A stretch of DNA of 64,000 nucleotides from Oligoflexia bacterium (lineage in GTDB: Bacteria; Bdellovibrionota_C; UBA2361; JBGSMV01), in the NCBI GenBank assembly GCA_019694515.1, contig JAIBBU010000011.1, positions 34,935 to 98,934 on the forward strand, read 5' to 3'. A program made the translations under genes and the position numbers. Each line of letters begins with the position of its first letter. Positions within the stretch are counted from its first letter, which is position 1. Below the pieces are notes generated by a model. It did not search any database and was not told where the DNA came from. It worked only from the letters and a program-made list of their open reading frames with translations. Shown here in pieces: positions 28,588 through 37,129 of this stretch.

Positions 28588-29406
28588 CTAGTGTACGAAT
28601 AGATTGTTGCGGCTAGGGCTGGCAGGCGCAGGTTTGTACTCACCCGGAACCAGCTCCACGGCCTGGTCTTTATTGGACCATTCCTTCTGGACCGCATAGC
28701 CATTGATTCGTCCCCAGACCTCATCGAGCTGCATACCCATATTCATCGGAATATCGGAAACCTCGCCGAGACGTTCATCATACCAGGCCAATGTGCCGTT
28801 ATTCACATCCGGATCTGTTACTGCCTCGGTCCACTCGTGAGACGCCACAATCGACAGATTATCTCGGGGGTCAGCGGAGAAGGGGATGCCGTTGTTACCC
28901 TGTCCATATGCTATCGCGGCGTAATAGACCCGGGTGCCATCAGCCCGATCGTAACTGCCGTGATATCCACCCAGACCATCCAGCGAAGTGGTGCCGTCCG
29001 AGGCAACTAAGATCGAACCGGGCGGCAAGTACACCGTATAGACAGTCTGACTATTGGGCTTCGCGACATGTCCCGATCTCAGCTGTTCTTCAATCACTTC
29101 CATAAGCTTGTATTCGTCAATGCGCTTCGGCAGGTTGGACGAGCTGATCGTCTTTGACCCTACAAAGCGGCCTTTTCCGGCGTTGTACTCTTTCCAAAAA
29201 CCCATCTGCGGACTTTGCATGAAATCTTTGGTGAACTGATCGTTGTACTTCAGGGCGTCTTGTCCCTTCGGCGTCTTCCAATAGGTGCCTAAGTAAAGAG
29301 AGTAGAAGAGCGGCTTATTCAAGACTTTTCCACCGTGGTACTCCAAGCGCGGGGCAATCCAACCCGAAGCCTCTCTTAGGACAGGCGTAATTTGCAGTGC
29401 AGTCAT
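28588..29406 (-). CDS. Zincin-like / EXORDIUM (PHI-1)-related protein with HEWTEAVTDP motif
   Basis: About 272 residues from ATG 29406, preceded by AAGGAGTTCAGT. The frame extends to 29673 but that part is antisense to the TadE-like gene and carries no family signal. The protein has GGYHGSYD and SHEWTEAVTDPDVN, then GEVSDIPMN. This resembles bacterial EXORDIUM/PHI-1-like proteins with an H-E-x-x-E-A-x-T-D-P motif, possibly metal binding. There is no visible signal peptide, which is odd for a family that is usually secreted. The classical HExxH is absent, so protease activity is uncertain. Confidence 0.6.
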   Translation of the reverse strand: MTALQITPVLREASGWIAPRLEYHGGKVLNKPLFYSLYLGTYWKTPKGQDALKYNDQFTKDFMQSPQMGFWKEYNAGKGRFVGSKTISSSNLPKRIDEYKLMEVIEEQLRSGHVAKPNSQTVYTVYLPPGSILVASDGTTSLDGLGGYHGSYDRADGTRVYYAAIAYGQGNNGIPFSADPRDNLSIVASHEWTEAVTDPDVNNGTLAWYDERLGEVSDIPMNMGMQLDEVWGRINGYAVQKEWSNKDQAVELVPGEYKPAPASPSRNNLFVH

Positions 29407-29570
29407 ACTGAACTCCTTTTTTCTTATAAGAGATACTTCGAACGCTAAATCCTCCAGTTTCCATGAAATTTGGTCTGTTTCCGGTTCAGGGAGGTGCACA
29501 GCAAATCGCCCCACTTTTAGTGGCATGCTCCGTGCAAGATCAGCTGCTTGGGTGGAACAAAGGTGGGTCT

Positions 29571-30056
29571 GTGAAAAATCTAAGTAAATCTGTTGGGATA
29601 GATCTCCCAAAATTTCGTAGAAAGTCACGTCAGCGCGGCGCTGCACTGGTCGAATTTGCGCTAGTGGTACCATTATTGGTCTTGATGATCGTTGGTGTAG
29701 TTGACCTGGGCGGAGCGTTAAACTCCTACATGGTTCTAGCGCAGATCGCCGGGGAGGGGGTAAGATCAGCGGGAGAGCGGGCTGGTCTTGAGCGTGGCAG
29801 CAATTTCGTCAATCTGGTCGACGGTGAATTCTATCCCGGACAGTACAGTGTGCAGTTCAAGGTTAATAGCATGCTGCGTTTACAGGATTTGCCGCTGAGT
29901 GGACTTACAGTGCGATCGGCTTATTACAGAAATGGCGGTGCTGGTAACCCAGAACGGACAGTAGCGGTCTCGATTTCTGGAACGTATAATGGAATTCTCC
30001 CGGTTTTTCGCAACTTTCCTATCAACATCGAAAAGCAGGGGCCGTACCTGTTTTAG
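29571..30056 (+). CDS. TadE-like pseudopilin
   Basis: About 161 residues from GTG 29571 with AAAGGTGG upstream. A basic stretch (RRKSRQRG) is followed by AALVEFALVVPLLVLMIVGVVDLG, the TadE-type N-terminal helix with the conserved Glu of pseudopilins. The rest is a small extracytoplasmic domain. TadE proteins assemble with TadF/TadG in Tad (type IVc) pili or secretion. The frame is open upstream to 29463. It is the first of three same-strand Tad-type genes; no TadA, TadB or TadC is within the window. Confidence 0.8.
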   Translation: MKNLSKSVGIDLPKFRRKSRQRGAALVEFALVVPLLVLMIVGVVDLGGALNSYMVLAQIAGEGVRSAGERAGLERGSNFVNLVDGEFYPGQYSVQFKVNSMLRLQDLPLSGLTVRSAYYRNGGAGNPERTVAVSISGTYNGILPVFRNFPINIEKQGPYLF

Positions 30057-30125
30057 CAAGGGCGCAGGGAAAATTCCTGCATAGCTTCGTGACGCACAGG
30101 GTTGAAGCGCTTAAGGAGGTTTTAG

Positions 30126-31031
30126 GTGGGAAATTTTTCGAGATTTGATCCGACGCAGTTTCGCATTCGGGCGGCGGGGGTTAGTACCGTCGAGACCGCC
30201 TTCGTGTTGCCATTATTGCTGGCGCTGGTTTTTGTAATCATCGATTTATCACGTTACTTCGGGGTTCAGGGAGTCTCTAGCCAAGGCGCGCAGCGCGGCA
30301 TTGATTTGGCGATCAAGACGGTTAATCTCGAGGGCAGTTCTACTGATCCGGATTTTGTTCGCGCACGCACACGGGTGATCGAGGAGGCTGCCAAGCTTCC
30401 GGCTGCCAGCTTGGTGCGAAATTGGACCGCGCTTGGAAGCGGAGCGCGTTTTGTTGGTTTCTCTGGCTATAGCGTGAAGCACTCAGAGACTTCGGCCGTC
30501 GTGCAGGAAGATGTCGCGGCTATTCTTCTTCGACCAGGTGACGAGTGTGTTAGCGATAAGGCGGGAACCTTGCACTGCCATCCCACAGTTTGTCCCCCGG
30601 CCAATGCGGCCTGTTTGGCATTGCATCCGGGCGCTCGTGCCATGACCGCGTCAGATACGATCGAAAATTTGTTGCAATCCGATCCTTTGGTCATCGAGAT
30701 GCCGGTAGTATATCGCTCGTTGCTGCCCTTACCGGGACTAGGGCAGTTCAATTTGACGGGGCTCGCGGCTGGATACAGAGAAATTCTAACAAGCGGTGCG
30801 TATGCACGGCCTGGCGAGGATCCTCCACCGTTGCCAAGCAACACACCCACGGCTGTACCGCCGAACTATACCCCTCCGCCATCCCCGACCCCCTCTCCGA
30901 GTCCAATTCCATGTTATCCCGCGTGCGATAGTGGGGCGGTCCTGGACCAGTGCGCAAATCAGAACTTTAGCTGTGCGCGGTGCGTGGTGGGGCACTGTGA
31001 GTGCAGTAACGATTGTCATGGGCTGGAGTAG
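30126..31031 (+). CDS. TadE/TadF-like pseudopilin with Pro-rich linker and Cys-rich tail
   Basis: 301 residues from GTG 30126, with AAGGAGG about nine bases upstream. Residues 15-50 form a pseudopilin helix (VSTVETAFVLPLLLALVFVI). A globular domain with four Cys follows. A Pro/Ser/Thr linker near residues 235-262 leads to a tail with eight Cys in about 45 residues (PIPCYPACD ... CEC ... CHGLE). Such a tail on a TadE-like protein is unusual and suggests a disulfide-bonded surface knob or metal site. The stop codon lies in the loop of a terminator-like hairpin. Confidence 0.78.
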   Translation: MGNFSRFDPTQFRIRAAGVSTVETAFVLPLLLALVFVIIDLSRYFGVQGVSSQGAQRGIDLAIKTVNLEGSSTDPDFVRARTRVIEEAAKLPAASLVRNWTALGSGARFVGFSGYSVKHSETSAVVQEDVAAILLRPGDECVSDKAGTLHCHPTVCPPANAACLALHPGARAMTASDTIENLLQSDPLVIEMPVVYRSLLPLPGLGQFNLTGLAAGYREILTSGAYARPGEDPPPLPSNTPTAVPPNYTPPPSPTPSPSPIPCYPACDSGAVLDQCANQNFSCARCVVGHCECSNDCHGLE

Positions 31032-31050
31032 CGCTCCATCCTTTTTTATT
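31024..31050 (+). terminator. Terminator-like hairpin overlapping a stop codon inside the Tad-type operon
   Basis: TGGAG (31024-31028) pairs with CTCCA (31034-31038). The loop TAGCG holds the stop codon of the upstream gene. TTTTTTATTT follows at 31042-31050. The next gene starts at 31060, so this would act as an attenuator within the operon rather than at its end. Confidence 0.5.
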
Positions 31051-31059
31051 TAGGTCGTT

Positions 31060-33276
31060 ATGGTCAAGTATAACAGGCGCATCCAAGAACGAGGTTCGGT
31101 GATGATACTGGTCGCGATCTGTCTTGGACTGCTGATAGGAATCATTGGACTGGCGATCGATCTTAATATCACTTTAGGAGGCAGCACCGATCAGCAGCAG
31201 CTTGCTAACTCCTTGGCGTCGGGGGCTCTAGAGGCGTATCTCGCGAGTGCTTCCACTGACCCTGCAGCACCGATTAGCCAGACAGAACGGATTAATTTAG
31301 CTGTTCAACGCGCCACCGAGATCGCCAGTCTTCCCCAGAATGCGCCAATCTACAGGAGCTTACTTAGCGACCCGAATGCAGGAATTAATCTCTGCTTAAA
31401 AACCAATCCCTCTGCTGTATGCGCCGATTCAGATCAGGGAGTGATCATGCCCGGCTACTGGTATACAAAAGATGATCCTACGAGACCCTGTGGCGCTGAC
31501 GATGACAATTATCCATGCTTTGTACCTGGCGATGGTTCTACTAGCGATCTTACCGGATTTCGGGTGCAGATTAGTCAAAGCAAGGATTCCCCGATACGGG
31601 CGTTATTTTCTCGAGTGTTGGGGGTGGAATCGCTAAGCAGCAGCGCTACCAGCACTGCAGCCGTGATCCCCCGTCAGCTCGTCATCAGCTTGGATCTCTC
31701 GTCGTCAATCGAGAGTGCGACCCATAAACATTCCGGGGGTTACGATGAGAAGCGATATTCTGCCTATAAATTAAGTCCTGGCTACCACTGTAATCCATCG
31801 AATCACACCGTGTCGCCGGATCCATGCGATGCCGCTATGAGCGCCTGTCCCGGCATCGCGCATTCCTCGATTCAGCACTACGATATTAGCTGGAAAAACA
31901 TGCCGGGTAGTCTTTATAACCCCTCTAATCCGAACCCATATCCCCATCGTGCTAGCGCCACGGTGCACTATAAAGACGACTATCAGTGTTGGTCAGTTGA
32001 CAATGATGGAACCGGGCCAGCTGAGTATCTGATTGACCTATATCAAAATCTGAATCCGGGACCAGGGGACGCGTTCTATCAGGGTCCGGAACCGCTCTCT
32101 ACCATTTTGAAGTCGATCTCCAAAGCGCTGGAAACCATGAAAGCCCGGCGCAATGCAGGCGATCGAGTTCAGGTCAGCTTCTTCGACACTTCCGTTTTCC
32201 GCTTCCGCGAATTGCCGTATATGGAAGCATCTCCAGCCTCCTTTTCCCTGGCAAAAATTGATGATTCCGACCCGGATTATCAGACCATTCAGAAAATAAC
32301 CAACTTAAGCCTCGATTCGAATATTCTGGAGGAACGAATCTCGCGGCATGCCATTTTTCCAAGGATAGATCCGGCGACGCGCTTGGCAGTCAAACGCGTT
32401 TGCGATAATAGCGGCTGTACCGATCCGGTCTACCCCGTAGGCGGGGTATACACGAATCTTCCTTATGCCGTTACACGGGCGAAGGAAGCTCTAATTAGAA
32501 ACGGCAATACCTATGCCCGGCGCAATGTTGTAATGTTTTCTGATTTTATTGCGAACTGTGACGGCGATAGCTCCGATCCCTTTTGTATCAACGATTGGGG
32601 ATTTGTCGTCGATATGATTCTCGGGGTTGTTGACCATGCAGTTGGCAACGGATATGCGGACAACCAAATTGCATTCAATCCGATCATGGTCGGGGACTAT
32701 GTTGCGCCGCACACGACTCTGCCGATGGATGGCCGAGGAAAGTGCCTTTGGGATGAGAACGCAGTACGCGTACTGGCCGGGGGCACGCGAGTCGGCGGCA
32801 ATGCTAATCCGCATGGTTACGTTAATCCAATCAACGGAAATAATCAGCTTAATGCCAGTCCTCCCGATTCGTATTTCTATATTCCCTCTTATTTTTATGA
32901 CGGAGCGCGCAGCTCCGGCGGAGCGTGGGGAGTTATCAGACCGTGCTGTAAGGATGCCAGCGGACAGTGCGCCGATGTGCGGGCACGGCTTGATCTCGCA
33001 TGCGGGGTCTTTGATCACAAGATGCTGACTACTGGGGATCCCGAAAATCGCTGTGTCCCGACAGCCGATGGTCAACATTGTCAAGCCGGATATGCTTCTA
33101 AATTTCGCTATGGCGGGGAGCTTCATGACGCCGGGTTGGACGATGTCAGTGCTCATCTTGATAACAATGCACGGCTGATCTGCGATCCTTACGGCCGCAC
33201 CCAGGCGCAGCAGATGGAGGATTACATGACACGAATAATGGGCTCCAACTCCATTATCTTGGTGGAGAACAAATAG
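31060..33276 (+). CDS. TadG-like protein with von Willebrand factor A domain
   Basis: 738 residues. The N-terminus is QERGSVMILVAICLGLLIGIIGLAIDL, a TadG-type helix. After a 150-residue region comes a VWA fold whose MIDAS motif D-L-S-S-S lies near residue 211 (ISLDLSSS), with VVMFSDF further on. A long cysteine-containing insert (about 230-340) splits the VWA domain. TadG proteins are pilus-associated, and VWA forms may mediate adhesion. Start ATG 31060 is 28 bases after the upstream stop, separated by a terminator-like hairpin. Confidence 0.8.
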   Translation: MVKYNRRIQERGSVMILVAICLGLLIGIIGLAIDLNITLGGSTDQQQLANSLASGALEAYLASASTDPAAPISQTERINLAVQRATEIASLPQNAPIYRSLLSDPNAGINLCLKTNPSAVCADSDQGVIMPGYWYTKDDPTRPCGADDDNYPCFVPGDGSTSDLTGFRVQISQSKDSPIRALFSRVLGVESLSSSATSTAAVIPRQLVISLDLSSSIESATHKHSGGYDEKRYSAYKLSPGYHCNPSNHTVSPDPCDAAMSACPGIAHSSIQHYDISWKNMPGSLYNPSNPNPYPHRASATVHYKDDYQCWSVDNDGTGPAEYLIDLYQNLNPGPGDAFYQGPEPLSTILKSISKALETMKARRNAGDRVQVSFFDTSVFRFRELPYMEASPASFSLAKIDDSDPDYQTIQKITNLSLDSNILEERISRHAIFPRIDPATRLAVKRVCDNSGCTDPVYPVGGVYTNLPYAVTRAKEALIRNGNTYARRNVVMFSDFIANCDGDSSDPFCINDWGFVVDMILGVVDHAVGNGYADNQIAFNPIMVGDYVAPHTTLPMDGRGKCLWDENAVRVLAGGTRVGGNANPHGYVNPINGNNQLNASPPDSYFYIPSYFYDGARSSGGAWGVIRPCCKDASGQCADVRARLDLACGVFDHKMLTTGDPENRCVPTADGQHCQAGYASKFRYGGELHDAGLDDVSAHLDNNARLICDPYGRTQAQQMEDYMTRIMGSNSIILVENK

Positions 33277-33421
33277 TCTCTAGCTAACATTTTTCTAACG
33301 TGTCTTTCACCCCGGGGCAATCTCAGCTGCTCAATACGCATGCTGCTGCGTGCGGCCTCCAGAAATCAATTTGCTTACCAGCAAAGCGGCTAATATATTG
33401 GCACCAAACGGTGGGGCAGTT

Positions 33422-34114
33422 ATGGCGAAGGAAGATATTTTAGTCGTAGACGACGAGCAGGATATCCAGGAGCTGATCGAATATAACCTCGCCAAGGAGG
33501 GCTATCGGGTGCGGTGTGTCGGCAGTGGCGAGGAGTGCCTGCGATCCGAGGCCCAACAGAAGCCGGACCTGATTGTGTTAGATCTGATGCTCCCGCAGAT
33601 GGACGGATTCGACGTTTGTCGAGAGCTTAGATCGAATCGATCTCGCCCATACACTCCCATTATCATTCTTTCGGCCAAGGGTGAAGAAACCGATATCGTT
33701 ACCGGATTGGAATTAGGCGCCGATGATTATGTGATCAAGCCCTTTGCGCCGCGCGTGCTATTGGCACGGATTAAGAATGTGCTGCGACGGATTAAACGCG
33801 AACCGGTTTCTACTGGAGAAGCCGTCGCGTATAAAGAGATTGAAATCATACCTTCACGACATGAGGTGCTTCTGGACGGCGCCGCGACCGAAATGACCTC
33901 GACGGAGTTTAAACTGCTGCACTTTTTGGCGCGTCAGCCCGGATCTGTATTTACCCGGGCCCAGATCGTGGATGCGGTGCATGGCGAGGATTACCCCGTG
34001 ACCGATCGCTCAGTCGACGTCCAGGTCGTGGGGTTGCGCCGCAAACTGGGGCGCTGCGGCGATTATCTGGAAACGGTACGCGGCGTGGGGTACCGTTTTA
34101 GGGATCTGGAATGA
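33422..34114 (+). CDS. OmpR/PhoB-family response regulator
   Basis: About 230 residues from ATG 33422. The receiver domain has the acidic pair VVDDEQD, the phosphoacceptor Asp in IVLDLMLPQMDG and the Lys in YVIKPF. The C-terminal winged helix follows (TSTEFKLLHFLA, SVDVQVVGLRRKLG). The frame is open upstream to 33350 without family signal. It overlaps the kinase gene by ATGA, so the two form a pair. PhoB-like by overall pattern, which would mean phosphate control, but no pst or phoU gene is present to confirm this. Confidence 0.92.
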   Translation: MAKEDILVVDDEQDIQELIEYNLAKEGYRVRCVGSGEECLRSEAQQKPDLIVLDLMLPQMDGFDVCRELRSNRSRPYTPIIILSAKGEETDIVTGLELGADDYVIKPFAPRVLLARIKNVLRRIKREPVSTGEAVAYKEIEIIPSRHEVLLDGAATEMTSTEFKLLHFLARQPGSVFTRAQIVDAVHGEDYPVTDRSVDVQVVGLRRKLGRCGDYLETVRGVGYRFRDLE

Positions 34115-35493
34115 TATTCGGGAGGCGGTTTCCCATTACCCTGATGCTATACAGTGCATTCGCGCTGGCTGTGCTGGGTGTTGCCTGGAATATTAGTCAA
34201 CCACGGCTGGCTGTACAGCTGCCACTTGTGGGAATTTTGATCGCGGTAGGGGTTGCGCTCCGGCTGCACTCACGGCTTTGGTCGGACTTCCAAGCCTTGC
34301 ATGAAGCGGTGAAGCGTCTAGCAGCGGGCGATAGCCGCGATCGGATTTACCTGAGTCCCCAATCTCCGCTGAGTGGACTGGCTGCTTCTGTTAACGAATT
34401 GGCTGTAAGTATCGATCGACATATCGCTGCGCATGTGAGTCGGAACGTCGAGCGTGAAGCTATCCTCTCTAGCATGCTCGAGGGAATTATTGCCGTCGAT
34501 ATGAGTGGGCGCGTGATTGAAATTAACAGCGCGGCGCAGCGCATCCTCAGTATCGGAGCGATTCGTCCGCTGGGACGGCTGGTGCAAGAGGTCATTTCCA
34601 ATCACCGTCTGCAGCGCTTTATGACCCATGCCCTGGACAGTGCTGAAAGCCATGCCGATGAGCTGCATATTTTAGATGGCGGCGAGGAAAAAACTTTGAC
34701 CGTGAATGCCGCAGTCCTGCGGGATGGGGCGGGCGCTAGGCTCGGAGCTTTGGTGGTGATCAATGATGCCACGCGCCTTCGAAAACTTGAGAATATCCGG
34801 CGCGATTTCGTGGCTAATGTCTCGCATGAGCTGCGCACTCCAATCACCTCGATCAAAGGCTTTGTGGAAACTTTGCAGGATGGAGCGCTTGCGTCTCCCG
34901 AAGATGCGCGCCGTTTTTTGGCAATCATTGCGCGGCAGGCCGATCGCTTGAACGCCATATTCGACGATTTATTGAAGCTGTCCAGAATCGAGCAGGAAAG
35001 TGAGAGCGAGCAGGTCATTCTGACGCGCGGGCCTTTGGTCGATGTGCTTCATGCGGCGGTGCAGTCATGCGAAAAGCAGGCGGCCGATGCCAAGGTGCGA
35101 ATTGTATTGCAGTGTCCGGCCGAGCTAACCCTTGAGAGGCACGCAGTGCTGCTTGAGCAGGCGGTTGTAAATTTGATTACCAATGCGATTCGCTATAGCG
35201 AGCCGGGGGGTGAGATTTTGGTGCGGGCCACAGCGCCTAAACACGAAGTGTTGCTGGAGGTCATAGATCAAGGCTGCGGAATAGAGGCGCGACATCTTCC
35301 AAGGATATTTGAACGTTTCTATCGGATCGACAAGTCGCGCAGCCGCGAGCTTGGCGGCACCGGTCTGGGTTTGGCGATCGTCAAGCATATCTCCCAGGCG
35401 CACGGTGCTTACCCCACGGTGCAAAGCCGTCCTGGGGAGGGGTCTACATTTGCGATACATTTCCCGCGCAGCGCCCAGAGTCTAGCGGCCTGA
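34111..35493 (+). CDS. PhoR-like sensor histidine kinase
   Basis: 460 residues. Two closely spaced N-terminal membrane helices leave almost no periplasmic loop, as in PhoR. A HAMP-like linker, a PAS domain (about 105-215), HisKA with SHELRTPITSIKGF (His near 240) and a HATPase domain with N box NLITNAIRYSEPGG and GTGLGLAIVKH follow. It is translationally coupled to its regulator. PhoR-type sensing usually depends on the Pst transporter rather than a periplasmic ligand. Confidence 0.92.
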   Translation: MIFGRRFPITLMLYSAFALAVLGVAWNISQPRLAVQLPLVGILIAVGVALRLHSRLWSDFQALHEAVKRLAAGDSRDRIYLSPQSPLSGLAASVNELAVSIDRHIAAHVSRNVEREAILSSMLEGIIAVDMSGRVIEINSAAQRILSIGAIRPLGRLVQEVISNHRLQRFMTHALDSAESHADELHILDGGEEKTLTVNAAVLRDGAGARLGALVVINDATRLRKLENIRRDFVANVSHELRTPITSIKGFVETLQDGALASPEDARRFLAIIARQADRLNAIFDDLLKLSRIEQESESEQVILTRGPLVDVLHAAVQSCEKQAADAKVRIVLQCPAELTLERHAVLLEQAVVNLITNAIRYSEPGGEILVRATAPKHEVLLEVIDQGCGIEARHLPRIFERFYRIDKSRSRELGGTGLGLAIVKHISQAHGAYPTVQSRPGEGSTFAIHFPRSAQSLAA

Positions 35494-35514
35494 GCGCAGT
35501 TAACGGCGGAAAGT

Positions 35515-36333
35515 CTATAGATCAGACCAGAGCGCTCCGACCAGGGTCTTTACCTTCGGCAGAATCTGATTGAGTGTCTCGAAAACTTCTTCCGCCGAGA
35601 GCGGATTTACGCTTATTCCCGCCGCGAGATTGGAGATGCATGAAATTCCGAGGACTCGAAGCCCACAGCTATTCGCCAAGATAGCTTCCGGGACCGTGGA
35701 CATGCCCACGGCATCCGCGCCACAACGGCCAAACATGCGTATTTCGGCCGGCGTTTCGTAGGAGGGGCCGCGAACAGCAAGATAGACACCCTCGTGCATG
35801 TTAAGGCCGGCAGCTTTGCCCCGTGCGCGTGCTAAGCCAATCAGCTCTCGATTGTAGACGCTACTCATATCCGGAAAGCGAGGGCCAAAAAATTCGAGAT
35901 GTGGGCCGATCAGGGGATTAACTCCCATCAAATTGATGTGATCGGTCAACAGCATGATTTCGCCGGATTTGTATCCCGGATTAATTCCTCCGGCGGCATT
36001 GGTTATAACTGCGGTGCGGCAATCGAATCTCTTGGTAAAGTAGATCGGAGCCGCAACTGCCGTGAAATCCACCCCTTCATAGAGATGTCTGCGGCCGCGA
36101 AAGATAAGCGCCTCCTTACCCGCGCAGCGTGCCCGGATGATTTCTCCGACATGTCCTGGTGCGCCGGCCTGCCCCAGAGCCGCAACTTCGGCATACGAAA
36201 TTCGGTCTTGCACCTCAAAGGCATCTACGACCTCACTCCAGCCTGAACCCAAAACCAAGCTAGCTACCGGTCGGAAATTTTTCCAACGCGATAGCAAGAA
36301 CTCAAAGGACTGCTCTAGAAGCTCTAATTTCAT
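35515..36333 (-). CDS. punA: Purine nucleoside phosphorylase (trimeric type)
   Basis: 272 residues, the length of trimeric PNPs. It cleaves purine (deoxy)nucleosides with phosphate for salvage. VLGSGW near 27-32 binds phosphate; ITNAAGGINPGY and the block AVGMSTVPEAILA near 200-212 are diagnostic. CISNLAAGIS holds the base-contacting Asn. A methylthioadenosine phosphorylase is a close relative, but the MSTVPE block fits PNP. It is convergent with the kinase gene, with only 21 bases between stops. Confidence 0.92.
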   Translation of the reverse strand: MKLELLEQSFEFLLSRWKNFRPVASLVLGSGWSEVVDAFEVQDRISYAEVAALGQAGAPGHVGEIIRARCAGKEALIFRGRRHLYEGVDFTAVAAPIYFTKRFDCRTAVITNAAGGINPGYKSGEIMLLTDHINLMGVNPLIGPHLEFFGPRFPDMSSVYNRELIGLARARGKAAGLNMHEGVYLAVRGPSYETPAEIRMFGRCGADAVGMSTVPEAILANSCGLRVLGISCISNLAAGISVNPLSAEEVFETLNQILPKVKTLVGALWSDL

Positions 36334-36397
36334 TAGGAAACATCTCCCCTTAAACCCTTAATAACTTATTTGAAACGGATAACGTCTGGCAAAAAAT

Positions 36398-36841
36398 ATG
36401 GTTTATATCAGCAATATCAAGAAGTTAGCCATTGCGGCGATGATTGCCTTAACAGCCTGCTCGGAGACAGCGACGATTTCAGACTATTCAGAGGCCATTG
36501 CCGGCGGCGCAGCCGGCACGGCCGTTGGCGCCGGTACCGGGGCGTTAATCGGCAGCATTATTGCCAATGGCGATATCGCCAAGAGTGCCCTGGTGGGCGG
36601 CGCGGTGGGATTGGCTGCCGGCATTGCAGCCGGAGCAATTTACAAGTCGTACCAAACCTCTGCAACGATCTCTGCTAATGAGTCTCAGATCACGGAGAAT
36701 CATGCCGCCATTGTGGCAAATCAAGAGGACATTCTTAATGTACGTGAGTCCTTAACCGCCGAGTCGGCGGCGATGGATGTGGATCCCGCCAGCGCAGAAT
36801 ATATTTATACGGGCGCCACGCTAGGCCAGTATAACCGCTAG
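36398..36841 (+). CDS. Glycine-zipper lipoprotein
   Basis: 147 residues. The signal peptide ends in lipobox LTAC (Cys 21). Residues 34-80 are a glycine-zipper membrane segment with repeated GxxxG/A (AGGAAGTAVGAGTGALIG, AGIAAGAIYKSY), as in outer-membrane glycine-zipper lipoproteins. A helical, Asn/Glu-rich tail follows. The function is unknown; such proteins often insert in the outer membrane and affect its stability. No neighbour suggests a partner. Confidence 0.7.
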   Translation: MVYISNIKKLAIAAMIALTACSETATISDYSEAIAGGAAGTAVGAGTGALIGSIIANGDIAKSALVGGAVGLAAGIAAGAIYKSYQTSATISANESQITENHAAIVANQEDILNVRESLTAESAAMDVDPASAEYIYTGATLGQYNR

Positions 36842-36999
36842 CATTTCAGATCGAGCGTCAGCGCCATTCTTAATTTGGCAGGTGATGCTTGATAGATTTG
36901 GCCAAGAGCTCTTTCTCGGGCCGCCTTTGGTTAGCGCTTGCCTTGTTAAACAGTTGGGGATTGCCCGCCTCCGCAAAGGCTACGGCGAGACGGGCTTTC

Positions 37000-37026
37000 G
37001 CTTTGCTCGCACTCACAGAGCAAAGC
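37000..37026. repeat. Perfect 9-bp inverted repeat between the glycine-zipper and metK genes
   Basis: GCTTTGCTC (37000-37008) and GAGCAAAGC (37018-37026) flank a 9-base loop. No T-run follows on either strand. It lies in about 290 bases without a convincing gene (36842-37129) between convergent genes, so it may be a transcription-end structure or a dispersed palindrome. Frames here are open on both strands but have no start signals. Confidence 0.5.
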
Positions 37027-37129
37027 GCGCTTGCAGGAACTTCAGGCTCGAATTGCCGATCTAATAGACTCCTAACCAACTCTGAAATCGGGGTCGGACC
37101 TCAGAAGCCGACAGCGGGGGCGGCGCTGT

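Noticed and set aside
29407..29673. N-terminal extension of the EXORDIUM-like protein
   Set aside because: It lies antisense to the TadE-like gene and a strong AAGGAG precedes ATG 29406.
33404..33422. Second sigma-54-like site (TTGGCACCAAAC) before the PhoB-like gene
   Set aside because: The base pair at the -12 position is TG, not GC, at the required spacing.
36842..37129. Open frames on both strands between the glycine-zipper gene and metK
   Set aside because: They run into metK or across the 9-bp palindrome, and have no start signal.
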